A stretch of DNA of 9,274 bases, taken from Collinsella sp. GTDB taxonomy: Bacteria; Actinomycetota; Coriobacteriia; Coriobacteriales; Coriobacteriaceae. The notes beneath the pieces were generated by a model that saw only the letters and a program-made list of their open reading frames with translations, was not told the origin of the DNA and made no database searches. The stretch's first letter is position 1, and each line of letters starts with the position of its first letter. The stretch spans positions 6,370-15,643 of the forward strand of contig DXZV01000013.1 in the NCBI GenBank assembly GCA_019419485.1. The letters are read 5' to 3'. Both the position numbers and the translations under genes were made by a program. Below are positions 1-6,773 of the stretch, piece after piece.

Positions 1-650
1 ACGTCCTCGGCGATGCGCTTCTCGGCAGCCTCATGCTCCAGATGACCGTGAAGCTCGCAGAAAGTGTTCAGCGGCACGCCGGCAACCTGGGCGCTGGACC
101 AAGCGACAAACTCAGAGTCGCCGTGCTCACCCATGACATAGGCCTGGACATCGCGCGGGTCAACCTCGACGTGGGCACCAAGCATCTGCTGCAGACGGCC
201 AGTGTCGAGCACGGTGCCGGAGCCGATGACGTGGCCCTCGGGCAGGCCGGACATCTTGATGGCGGCATAGGTCAGAACATCGACCGGGTTGGAGACAATG
301 AGCAGAATGCCGTCGAAGCCAGACTTCTTAATTTCGGGAATGATGGACTTAAAGATGTTGACGTTCTTGTTGACCAGGTCCAGGCGAGTCTCACCGGGCT
401 TCTGGGCAGCGCCAGCGGTGACGACGATCATGGCGGCGTCGGCGACATCGGAATAATCGCCGGCGTAGATCTTCATCGGCTCGGCAAACGTCATGCCGTG
501 CGCGATATCCAGGGCCTCACCCTCGGCGCGGTTCTTGTCCACGTCGATGAGGACCATCTCGGAGAACAGACCACTCTGCATCAGCGCGAACGCCGAAGAC
601 GAACCAACGAAACCGCAGCCGACAATAGCGACCTTCTTCTCGTTAACCAT
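1..650 (-). CDS. ldh: L-lactate dehydrogenase, partial (C-terminus beyond window)
   Basis: NAD-dependent L-lactate dehydrogenase, the cytoplasmic enzyme that reduces pyruvate to L-lactate and regenerates NAD+ in fermentation. The first 216 residues are visible; the family is about 315 long, so roughly 100 are missing at the left edge. Seen: the Rossmann motif GCGFVGS at residues 11-17; D36 at the end of beta-2, as in NAD-binding members; the specificity loop GAAQKPGETRLDL, where Q83 (family Gln102) marks lactate rather than malate dehydrogenase, followed by R89 (Arg109); N121 in SNPVD; D149 and R152 in the LDTGR segment; and the catalytic H176 in MGEHGDSEF. All catalytic residues expected in this portion are present. 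The start ATG at 650 is preceded by GGGAG six bases upstream. The gene is separated from the upstream aminotransferase by about 200 bases holding hairpins, so it is probably transcribed on its own. Lactate rather than malate specificity rests mainly on Q83. Confidence 0.95.
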   Translation of the reverse strand, partial: MVNEKKVAIVGCGFVGSSSAFALMQSGLFSEMVLIDVDKNRAEGEALDIAHGMTFAEPMKIYAGDYSDVADAAMIVVTAGAAQKPGETRLDLVNKNVNIFKSIIPEIKKSGFDGILLIVSNPVDVLTYAAIKMSGLPEGHVIGSGTVLDTGRLQQMLGAHVEVDPRDVQAYVMGEHGDSEFVAWSSAQVAGVPLNTFCELHGHLEHEAAEKRIAED

Positions 651-676
651 TAGAAACTCCCATCTCTCTCCACAAA

Positions 677-707
677 CAAGCCGCCCGGGAACGACCCGAG
701 CGGCTTG
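677..707 (-). terminator. GC-rich hairpin in the ldh leader (attenuator or terminator)
   Basis: Two 13-base arms (677-689 and 695-707) pair around a five-base loop. Read on the minus strand the only imperfect pair is a U-G wobble. The hairpin is followed on that strand by a short, imperfect U-run (UUUGUG). It ends 27 bases before the ldh ATG, next to its ribosome binding site. It could terminate transcripts from the aminotransferase, or act as an attenuator in the ldh leader if the promoter lies upstream. The U-run is weak, so termination efficiency is uncertain. Confidence 0.6.
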
Positions 708-739
708 CCGTAATCCCAATACATCCAATCGGGACTTTG

Positions 740-745
740 ATTATG
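740..745 (-). promoter_or_regulatory. Possible ldh -10 element
   Basis: The minus strand reads CATAAT, one base from the TATAAT consensus, about 90 bases upstream of the ldh start. No convincing -35 hexamer is seen at 16-18 bases spacing, so this is a weak call. If correct, the transcript would include the hairpin at 677-707. Confidence 0.25.
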
Positions 746-811
746 CTCCTATTCGCAGCCAAAAATCGACCGTTTGCCGAAATTGTTTGCAGGATTCGTA
801 AAATAACTGCA

Positions 812-848
812 CGAAATCGGTTTCGAGCTATTGACGAGCGGAATAGCT
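812..848. repeat. Two adjacent small inverted repeats after the aminotransferase stop
   Basis: Two perfect inverted repeats sit side by side just downstream of the aminotransferase stop. One is CGAAA-N4-TTTCG (812-825); the other is AGCTATT-N8-AATAGCT (827-848). Neither is followed by a good U-run on the minus strand. They may form 3' end structures of the aminotransferase mRNA or be protein-binding sites upstream of ldh. A function is not shown by the sequence. Confidence 0.4.
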
Positions 849-850
849 TT

Positions 851-2014
851 CTAATACAGGCCCGCCTCGCGAATGGCCTCGACAGCCAAAGCGATCTGAT
901 CGGGCGGCAGGACCAGCGCCATGCGCACATGCCCCTCACCCGAAGGACCAAAGCTCGCGCCCGGCGTCACCACAACGCCGGCCTTCTCCATAAGCTCCTC
1001 GCAAAACGCCATGGAATCGGTGCGACCACCGGGAAGCTTGGCCCACACAAACATAGAGCCATGCGCGTTGGGACGCTCCCAGCCCAAGCCCTCAAGACCG
1101 TCGCACAGGGCATCGCGGCGCTCCTGGTACTTCAGACGCTGCGCCTCGACCTCATCGCGCGGACCGTTCAGGCAGGCGATAGCAGCCTTCTGGATCGGGA
1201 AGAACATACCAAAGTCGATCTGGCCGCGCAGCTTGGCAAAGGCAGAGACCACGTCCTCGCGGCCGACCAAAAAGCCGATACGCGCACCGGTAACGTTAAA
1301 CGACTTGGAAAGCGAGAAGAACTCCACGCCCACCTCAAGCGCACCAGGATACTGCAAGAAGCTTCCGCCCGGCTCGCCGTCGAACACGATGTCGGAGTAC
1401 GCGTTGTCATGGACGATGAGCAGGTCGTGCTCGCGGGCGAAAGCGATGATCTCCTCGTAGACCTCGGGCGTGCCCACCGAGCCGACCGGGTTGGCGGGCA
1501 ACGACACGATCATATACTTGGCACGATCGGCCACCTCGGGATCGATGCCCGCCACATAGGGCAGGTAATTATGCTCGGCGACCAACGGATAGTACTCGAG
1601 CTTGGCATCGGCAATCTTGGCGCCCGCCTCAAAGACCGGGTAGCACGGATCGGGAACCAAAATGGTGTCACCCGGATCGAGCAGGGCCAGGCCCAAATGG
1701 CCCACGCCCTCCTGCGTGCCGTTGCACGACTGCACCATAGACGGCGTAATGCCCGAAACGCCAAAGCGGCGCTCATAGTAATCGCACACGGCTTGCTTGA
1801 GTTCGGGCAGGTCGCGCAGGGCATACTTCCACATCTCGGGGTCCTGGGCCGCTTGCGTGAGCGCCTCGACCACGTGGTCGTACGGCTTAAAGTCGGGCGT
1901 GCCCACGCTCATGTTGTAAATGGTCTTGCCCTGAGCCTTCAGCGCAAGCAGTTTGTTGTTGAGCGAGGCGAAGACCTCCGCGCCAAAGCGGTCGAGACGC
2001 TGCGATGCCTGCAT
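851..2014 (-). CDS. Class I/II PLP-dependent aminotransferase
   Basis: A 387-residue fold-type I aminotransferase, cytoplasmic, transferring an amino group between an amino acid and a 2-oxo acid with pyridoxal phosphate. Seen in order: N-terminal substrate segment NMSVGTPDFKP (34-44); SCNGTQEG (96-103) where phosphate-binding residues lie; PANPVG (173-178) with the conserved Asn175; DNAYSD (203-208) with the Asp and Tyr that contact the ring; SLSKSFNVTGARIG (234-247) with K237 as the Schiff-base lysine and R245 near the phosphate; and R364 in GHVRMAL, the expected carboxylate-binding arginine. Length is typical. The subgroup resembles LL-diaminopimelate and alanine aminotransferases, but the true substrate cannot be read from sequence, so no gene symbol is given. 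The start is placed at the ATG at 2014, which has AAAGGTGG upstream and begins MQASQRLDRFG. A longer reading to 2104 would have to translate through the hairpin at 2039-2064. Confidence 0.93.
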   Translation of the reverse strand: MQASQRLDRFGAEVFASLNNKLLALKAQGKTIYNMSVGTPDFKPYDHVVEALTQAAQDPEMWKYALRDLPELKQAVCDYYERRFGVSGITPSMVQSCNGTQEGVGHLGLALLDPGDTILVPDPCYPVFEAGAKIADAKLEYYPLVAEHNYLPYVAGIDPEVADRAKYMIVSLPANPVGSVGTPEVYEEIIAFAREHDLLIVHDNAYSDIVFDGEPGGSFLQYPGALEVGVEFFSLSKSFNVTGARIGFLVGREDVVSAFAKLRGQIDFGMFFPIQKAAIACLNGPRDEVEAQRLKYQERRDALCDGLEGLGWERPNAHGSMFVWAKLPGGRTDSMAFCEELMEKAGVVVTPGASFGPSGEGHVRMALVLPPDQIALAVEAIREAGLY

Positions 2015-2033
2015 GGTGCCACCTTTCGATATG

Positions 2034-2064
2034 AAAAACGCGGCACTCCGACAAGAGCGCCGCG
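2034..2064 (-). terminator. Intrinsic terminator or attenuator between nadE and the aminotransferase
   Basis: Ten-base GC-rich arms (2039-2048 and 2055-2064) pair around a six-base loop, with one U-G wobble on the minus strand, followed directly by five U residues (2038-2034). This is a textbook intrinsic terminator after nadE, whose stop is at 2132. It ends only 20 bases before the aminotransferase ATG, so the downstream gene must be reached by readthrough or from a promoter upstream of the hairpin. Confidence 0.8.
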
Positions 2065-2082
2065 CGATACGGGCCATCAGAT

Positions 2083-2103
2083 TGCAAAAGTGTAACGCTT
2101 GCA
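2083..2103. promoter_or_regulatory. Imperfect palindrome upstream of the aminotransferase
   Basis: TGCAA and TTGCA arms are arranged symmetrically over 21 bases, in the 67-base gap between the nadE stop and the leader hairpin. It could be an operator for the aminotransferase promoter that should lie here, but five-base arms are within reach of chance. Confidence 0.2.
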
Positions 2104-2131
2104 CCCGCTGTTTTGGTTCAATTTGGCAACC

Positions 2132-4132
2132 TTAGTCCATCGGATTGAGCGCGTCAATCTGGGCGAGCCACAGGCGCGAGCTGGCGTCACTCGGCATGCG
2201 CCAATCGCCGCGCGGGCTGAGCGTGACCGAGCCCACCTTGGGGCCATCGGGCAGGCAGCTGCGCTTGAACTGCTGGGCAAAGAAGCGACGGTAGAACGTG
2301 CGTAGCCACGTGTGAATGGTCTTGACGTCGTAGACGCCCTCGAAGCTCTTGAGCGCCATGCGGTAGATCTTGCCCGGCTCAAAGCCAAAACGCAGCAGGT
2401 AGTAGAGGAAGTAGTCGTGCAGCTCGTACGGGCCCACCAGGTCCTCAGTCTTCTGCGCAATCTCGCCGTCGCCCGTAGGCGGCAGGAGCTCGGGGGACAC
2501 CGGCGTATCGAGGATATCGAGCAAAACCTCGGCAATACGCCCGCCAAAGACATCGGCCGCATAGCGCACCAGATGGCGCACAAGCGTCTTGGGCACGCTC
2601 GCGTTGACGGCGTACATGCTCATGTGGTCGCCGTTATAGGTAGCCCAGCCGAGCGCCAGCTCCGACAGGTCGCCCGTGCCGACGACAAAACCGCCAGCCT
2701 GGTTGGCCAGATCCATCAGAATCTGCGTACGCTCGCGGGCCTGGCTGTTCTCGTAGGTCACGTCCTGCACGGTCGGATCGTGCTCAATGTCCTTGAAGTG
2801 CTGCTCCACAGCCGCGTGGATCGAAACCTCGCGGAAGCTCACGCCCAGGTCGCGAGCGAGCGACTCGGCATTCGACTTAGTGCGATGCGTCGTGCCAAAG
2901 CCAGGCATGGAAACCGCCGTGATACCCGTGCGCGGCAGCCCCAGCGCATCGAAGGCACGCACGGTCACAAGCAGCGCCAGCGTGGAGTCCAGACCGCCTG
3001 AAAGACCGATGACAGCCGCCTTGGTACCCGTATGGGCAAGACGGGTCTTGAGGCCCGCGGTCTGCAGGTCGAGAATGGTCTCGCAACGCTCGGCCAGGTC
3101 ACCATGGTCGGCCGGAACAAAGGGTGCGCGGGGGAAGACACGGTCGATGCCGAGTGCATCGCGCAGGACAGGCTCTTCGGCCAACACGCCCTCAAACGAA
3201 AACTCAACGGTCGTGGCCTCCGGCGCATCGTCCGCGCGCGTCCACGTCGTCGAGCGACGGCGCTCGGCAACCAGACGGTCAAGGTCAACGTCGACGATGG
3301 CCATATCGCAGGTAAGCAGTTTGGTCGCGGCGAGCTTCGAGCCGTTTTCGTAGACGAGGTTCTCGCCCGCAAAGACCATGTCGGTCGTGGACTCGCCCTC
3401 ACTCGCATCCGCGTAGGCATAGGCACAGTACAGGCGCGCGCTTTGGTTAGAGATAAGGCTGCGGCGGTAATCTGCCTTACCGATGATTTCGTCAGAAGCC
3501 GACGGGTTGAGAATCACCGTCGCACCGGCAAGCGCCATCTCGGTCGAAGGGGGTGCCGGCACCCACAGGTCCTCACAGACTTCAACGCCCAGCACCAGGT
3601 CCTCGGCGCCTTCATCACAGCAACGGTAGACAAGCCCCGAACCCAGCGGGACCGGACCCTGACCGGCAAATTCAACCCACACGGGATCCGCAGGCGCCGG
3701 AGCAAACCAACGGCGCTCATAGAACTCGCCATAGTTGGGCAGATACTTCTTGGCCGTGAGGCCCAAAAGCTCGCCCGCGCAGCACACGGCGGCGCAGTTG
3801 TAGATATTCTCGGCAACTGCAACGGGAAGACCGATGGTAAAGACGACCGGCAACTCACGGGTTTCATCAAGGATGTGCACAAGTGCCGCCTCGCAGGCAT
3901 GCAGCAGTGTGCGGTTATGGAACAGATCGGCCGCGGTATAGCCGCACAGATTAAGCTCGGGCAACACCAACGCGCGAATGCCGCGCTCGGCAGCTCTGCG
4001 AACAGCTGCCAGCGCAACCTCGGCATTACCCTCGACATCGGCCACGCGAATCTGCGGCGACGCCGCCGCCACACGCAAAAAGCCATCGTTCTTATTAGCC
4101 GAAACGCAGCATTGCCTTGTTGATCTGGACAC
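2132..4132 (-). CDS. nadE: Glutamine-dependent NAD+ synthetase
   Basis: Two-domain enzyme making NAD+ from nicotinic acid adenine dinucleotide, ATP and glutamine, the last step of NAD synthesis, in the cytoplasm. The N-terminal nitrilase-type glutaminase domain (about 18-300) shows a complete Glu-Lys-Cys triad: E59 in VLPELNLCGY, K128 before YLPNYGEFYE, and C186 in VEVCEDLWVP. The C-terminal synthetase domain (about 345-650) has the ATP pyrophosphatase loop SGGLDST at 378-384 and the NAD-synthetase block TGDLSELALGWATYNGDHMS (486-505). The length of 666 fits the long actinobacterial and proteobacterial type. The start is taken as GTG at 4132, with AAGGGG six bases upstream. No in-frame ATG precedes the conserved FLRVAAASP segment, so the first 15 or so residues are uncertain. 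It is probably monocistronic, ending at the terminator at 2034-2064. Confidence 0.95.
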   Translation of the reverse strand: MSRSTRQCCVSANKNDGFLRVAAASPQIRVADVEGNAEVALAAVRRAAERGIRALVLPELNLCGYTAADLFHNRTLLHACEAALVHILDETRELPVVFTIGLPVAVAENIYNCAAVCCAGELLGLTAKKYLPNYGEFYERRWFAPAPADPVWVEFAGQGPVPLGSGLVYRCCDEGAEDLVLGVEVCEDLWVPAPPSTEMALAGATVILNPSASDEIIGKADYRRSLISNQSARLYCAYAYADASEGESTTDMVFAGENLVYENGSKLAATKLLTCDMAIVDVDLDRLVAERRRSTTWTRADDAPEATTVEFSFEGVLAEEPVLRDALGIDRVFPRAPFVPADHGDLAERCETILDLQTAGLKTRLAHTGTKAAVIGLSGGLDSTLALLVTVRAFDALGLPRTGITAVSMPGFGTTHRTKSNAESLARDLGVSFREVSIHAAVEQHFKDIEHDPTVQDVTYENSQARERTQILMDLANQAGGFVVGTGDLSELALGWATYNGDHMSMYAVNASVPKTLVRHLVRYAADVFGGRIAEVLLDILDTPVSPELLPPTGDGEIAQKTEDLVGPYELHDYFLYYLLRFGFEPGKIYRMALKSFEGVYDVKTIHTWLRTFYRRFFAQQFKRSCLPDGPKVGSVTLSPRGDWRMPSDASSRLWLAQIDALNPMD

Positions 4133-4201
4133 TGGAGGCCCCTTCTACCCTGAGATTCAGTCTAACGGACGTTCACATATCTCTAACTAGCCAAAGCAAC
4201 C

Positions 4202-4217
4202 TCTCAGTTTACTGAGA
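4202..4217. promoter_or_regulatory. Inverted repeat upstream of nadE (possible operator)
   Basis: Perfect seven-base arms TCTCAGT and ACTGAGA are separated by TT, 70 bases upstream of the nadE start in an otherwise empty region. The tight two-base spacer suits a dimeric DNA-binding protein better than an RNA hairpin. No known NAD regulator site (NrtR, NiaR) was recognised with confidence. Confidence 0.35.
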
Positions 4218-4262
4218 CGCCAACCTGTGCTAAGAGCATGTATTCCAAAAATATCTTTAATT

Positions 4263-4296
4263 AAAAAAGGAGAAATCGATAATCGACTTCTCCTTT
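4263..4296 (-). terminator. Intrinsic terminator of the RiPP-like operon
   Basis: Nine-base arms (4266-4274 and 4288-4296) continue past one mismatch into a short inner stem (TCG/CGA, 4276-4278 and 4284-4286). On the minus strand the descending arm runs into six U residues (4268-4263). It lies 25 bases after the stop of the 36-codon gene, so that gene is the last of the operon. It also separates the operon from nadE, which has its own upstream region. Confidence 0.88.
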
Positions 4297-4320
4297 AAGC
4301 GAGGCAAGTTAATTCCGAAA

Positions 4321-4431
4321 CTAATGGCAGAATTTATCCATGTAGTCCTCAAAGTCGAACACTTCTACCACGACGCCCTCTTCCTGAGACTCTTTCAGTT
4401 GCTCCAAGAGATCTTTGTTAATAACGTCCAT
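4321..4431 (-). CDS. Candidate RiPP precursor peptide, 36 residues
   Basis: A short ORF of 36 codons plus TAG, beginning MDVINKDLLEQLKES and ending EVFDFEDYMDKFCH. It is very acidic: 11 Asp/Glu against three Lys. The first half (5-18) is predicted to be an amphipathic helix with LLEQL, as in many leader peptides. A single Gly (G19) and a beta-prone VVVEVF stretch follow, then an aromatic, acidic tail with the only Cys (C35) and a C-terminal His. The ATG is 13 bases after the radical SAM gene stop and has a perfect AGGAGG seven bases upstream, the best ribosome binding site in the operon; the terminator follows directly. Such a strong site suggests this peptide is made in excess over the enzyme, as expected of a substrate. 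No family was recognised. Leader-core boundary and modified residues are unknown. It could instead be a small regulatory or accessory peptide. Confidence 0.75.
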   Translation of the reverse strand: MDVINKDLLEQLKESQEEGVVVEVFDFEDYMDKFCH

Positions 4432-4435
4432 GCAG

Positions 4436-4443
4436 AAACCTCC
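4436..4443 (-). promoter_or_regulatory. Strong ribosome binding site of the precursor peptide
   Basis: The minus strand reads GAGGAGGT, full complementarity to the 16S anti-Shine-Dalgarno core, at ideal distance from the ATG at 4431. The radical SAM gene just upstream in the same operon has only a poor site, so output of the two proteins should differ strongly. Confidence 0.7.
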
Positions 4444-4444
4444 T

Positions 4445-6766
4445 CTATCTAATCAATTGTAGTATATCTGCTTTCATGCAATTATCAACCAACTTGTTTA
4501 ATTGCTCCTCGTTTGTCGATAGTCCCTCTTTTTTCAAAATGTCGCGCACCTCGTTCTTAGTAATCGGCTTTTCAAACAACGAAAGCAAAGCGAACGAAAA
4601 ATCATTAACCGCACACATTCTATGGGTGGCACAACTCAGCAGTACTCTTAACCCCTCTTTTGAGCGTCCGACTTCTTTAACAAACGAACTTTTAACCAAT
4701 TGAAAACCGTTATCGTGCATTACATAATCGGCATCGATATTTGTATTCAGCAATCCATAATGCAACAGTTCTTCTATCGCCCTTGTCAGCTCGAGGTCGC
4801 CCTGATCAAGAATAAGAGAAATGCTACAATCGGCCTCCAATAAACGGGCCAACTTAAGGTATACCAACTGGGAAACAGCATAGACATGATGGTATTCAGA
4901 ATTATAGAAGTAGGCAAATGGCTCAACGAGCACGACAGAGGTCTTGGAATCCAGCCAGATTCGATCAGCTGGATTTAGACTAGTTAGCCGTCGCTTTACT
5001 TTGGTCAAATGTCCCTTATACCTGACAGCGTGAATAGAATCTAGGATCCAGGTCACCTCTGAAATATGAAGCCGCTGGGGCAAGTCAATTGTGTCGCTAC
5101 CGTTTATGACCTCTTGCATATAAAAATCAATATGATGCTCATCAGATAAGGATTTTGCTTCATTTAAAGTTAAACCAGTGCCTGAAACATAATCCACTTC
5201 GAGGCGCAAATCCTCATATTGGGACTTCGGCATTACAGAGACACCATACTTATCGGGATGATTCCAAACATCCGACCCCATAACGAGACCAAAATTCGCA
5301 AATCCTCTCGTGGAATATGGAACACCACATACCTGTTTTGAATAATTCAAAACATTCTCTGTATAAGCTAAGGTGTTCAGAGCCTCTTCTTTAGTTTCGG
5401 TCGGAAAGCCAATCATAAAAAATAGATGAACAGGAATACCCGCATTGAGACAATCATGGACATTGCGATCAATCCAATCAACTCTCGTGTTCTTCTTCAT
5501 TAGATCAAGAACTCTTTGGTTGTATGACTCGAGGCCAAACTGAATCTGCCTACATCCACTTTGGTATATCTTGTTAAAAACTTCTGTACTTAGGGTTGGA
5601 GAGAACCTCGTTTCTCCATGCCAGAAAAACGTTTTTCCCGATGCGTTTATTTCATCCGCGAGTTGCTCCATTCTTTTGCCTTCGAATGTTTCATCCACAA
5701 AAGAGAAAACTCTCGTGCCGTATTTTTCATTTAACCGACACATTATTTCAAATACTCTCGATATAGGCATCTTTCGGTAACAACCACCGGTGGCACCGGG
5801 AATGGTGCAGAAGGCGCAATGATTAAAACACTGCCTAGAGGAATAAACCGGCAATATTAACTCAGGCATGAAGTATTTAGAAAGGGCGAAGCCATCGAAA
5901 TCGGGAACTGTATCGTTGATAAATGTTTGCTCAATCCGATGGTTTTTATATATCTTTCCACCTTTAGCATGGCAAAGGTTTGGAACACAGTCGAGATTGT
6001 CATCACCAGAGTCAAGAGCCTCAAGAAGACGTGCAAGCGGCTCTTCGCCGTCATACATCATTATCGAATCAATGTATTCAAAAAAGGGATGCCATTCTTT
6101 CATGCAGTCATCTGCTAAACGAGTAATGTAATTGCCGCCCAATGAGACGTGTTTAACAGATGGACATTCTTCCTTAATCAGTTTCGCTAACGTAACTGCA
6201 GAAATCAATTGGAAACAGCCGCTCACCGAAATCCCAATAAACTCGAATTTTTCCCTCTGAATACGCTTAAGAAAGGCAGTTTCATAGAAGGAAATAAACG
6301 GATTATGCAAGGTATCCGCAAGCGATTTCATTATTTCTGGTGTCGAATAATAATCATAGGGCAGATCTATGGAGTTGAACGTGTATTTAACTCCATATGA
6401 GACGTGATTTATGATATAGAGTGCATTTCTAAAAATGTTTTCAGCATATTGTCTTTCTTTTAGATTAAAGTATCTCTTCGATCTGAAAATATCTTTTGCC
6501 TCGTCAACATTAAGTGCCGACTTTTGTATCAACTCGATTGTTAATTGAACATTCGAACTAAACGAATCCTTTGATTCCCGATACCTTTTACAGCACTCTT
6601 CGACATGTCTAAAAGATAGGAGGTCATCGTAAAATTCCACGTTTAAGTCAACAATGTCAACTTTGTATTGTTCAACCTCTTGAAGATATGACTTCAAAAC
6701 AGGCAAGGCAAGATACGGCCCCACTGGACTCCATCCTGGGGGAAATACTAAAAGCGTTTTAGGCAT
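4445..6766 (-). CDS. B12-binding radical SAM enzyme, putative RiPP maturase
   Basis: A 773-residue cobalamin-dependent radical SAM protein, a family that methylates, cyclises or otherwise modifies peptides and small molecules using S-adenosylmethionine and an iron-sulfur cluster. The N-terminus PKTLLVFPPGWSPVGPYLAL is typical of B12-radical SAM proteins. A Rossmann-like cobalamin-binding segment spans about 172-250 (FIGISVSG, SLGGNYITR, DGEEPLARLLEAL). The cluster motif CX3CX2C is C313, C317, C320 in SSRQCFNHCAFC. Barrel landmarks follow: FSFVDETFE (354-362), a HGETR segment (383-387), QFGLESYNQRVL (409-420) and FFMIGFPTETKEE (449-461). From about 600 there is a long extension with two winged-helix-like helical segments (about 628-674 and 715-773) resembling PqqD/RRE peptide-binding domains. 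The ATG at 6766 is seven bases after the exporter stop with a weak ribosome site, so translation is probably coupled. The substrate is probably the 36-residue peptide encoded next. Family assignment is firm; reaction is unknown. Confidence 0.9.
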   Translation of the reverse strand: MPKTLLVFPPGWSPVGPYLALPVLKSYLQEVEQYKVDIVDLNVEFYDDLLSFRHVEECCKRYRESKDSFSSNVQLTIELIQKSALNVDEAKDIFRSKRYFNLKERQYAENIFRNALYIINHVSYGVKYTFNSIDLPYDYYSTPEIMKSLADTLHNPFISFYETAFLKRIQREKFEFIGISVSGCFQLISAVTLAKLIKEECPSVKHVSLGGNYITRLADDCMKEWHPFFEYIDSIMMYDGEEPLARLLEALDSGDDNLDCVPNLCHAKGGKIYKNHRIEQTFINDTVPDFDGFALSKYFMPELILPVYSSRQCFNHCAFCTIPGATGGCYRKMPISRVFEIMCRLNEKYGTRVFSFVDETFEGKRMEQLADEINASGKTFFWHGETRFSPTLSTEVFNKIYQSGCRQIQFGLESYNQRVLDLMKKNTRVDWIDRNVHDCLNAGIPVHLFFMIGFPTETKEEALNTLAYTENVLNYSKQVCGVPYSTRGFANFGLVMGSDVWNHPDKYGVSVMPKSQYEDLRLEVDYVSGTGLTLNEAKSLSDEHHIDFYMQEVINGSDTIDLPQRLHISEVTWILDSIHAVRYKGHLTKVKRRLTSLNPADRIWLDSKTSVVLVEPFAYFYNSEYHHVYAVSQLVYLKLARLLEADCSISLILDQGDLELTRAIEELLHYGLLNTNIDADYVMHDNGFQLVKSSFVKEVGRSKEGLRVLLSCATHRMCAVNDFSFALLSLFEKPITKNEVRDILKKEGLSTNEEQLNKLVDNCMKADILQLIR

Positions 6767-6773
6767 ATCAACG

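Noticed and set aside
33..653. Plus-strand open frame of 206 codons opposite ldh
   Set aside because: The minus strand encodes a lactate dehydrogenase with all expected active-site residues, so this frame is a shadow.
772..790. GTTTGC direct repeat upstream of ldh as a Rex (redox repressor) operator
   Set aside because: It is a direct repeat of six bases, not the TTGTGA-N6-TCACAA type palindrome expected for Rex.
737..2095. Long plus-strand open frame of 452 codons opposite the aminotransferase
   Set aside because: It is a GC-rich shadow of a gene with complete aminotransferase motifs; the translation is rich in Arg, His and Leu with no recognisable domain and no ribosome site.
3032..4123. 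Plus-strand open frame of 363 codons opposite nadE, and another at 2312-3001
   Set aside because: Both mirror nadE, whose triad and SGGLDST loop are intact; the antisense translations show low-complexity Arg/Gly/Ala composition.
4263..4296. Terminator hairpin as a bidirectional terminator
   Set aside because: On the plus strand the stem is followed by AAGCG without a T-run, and no plus-strand gene precedes it.
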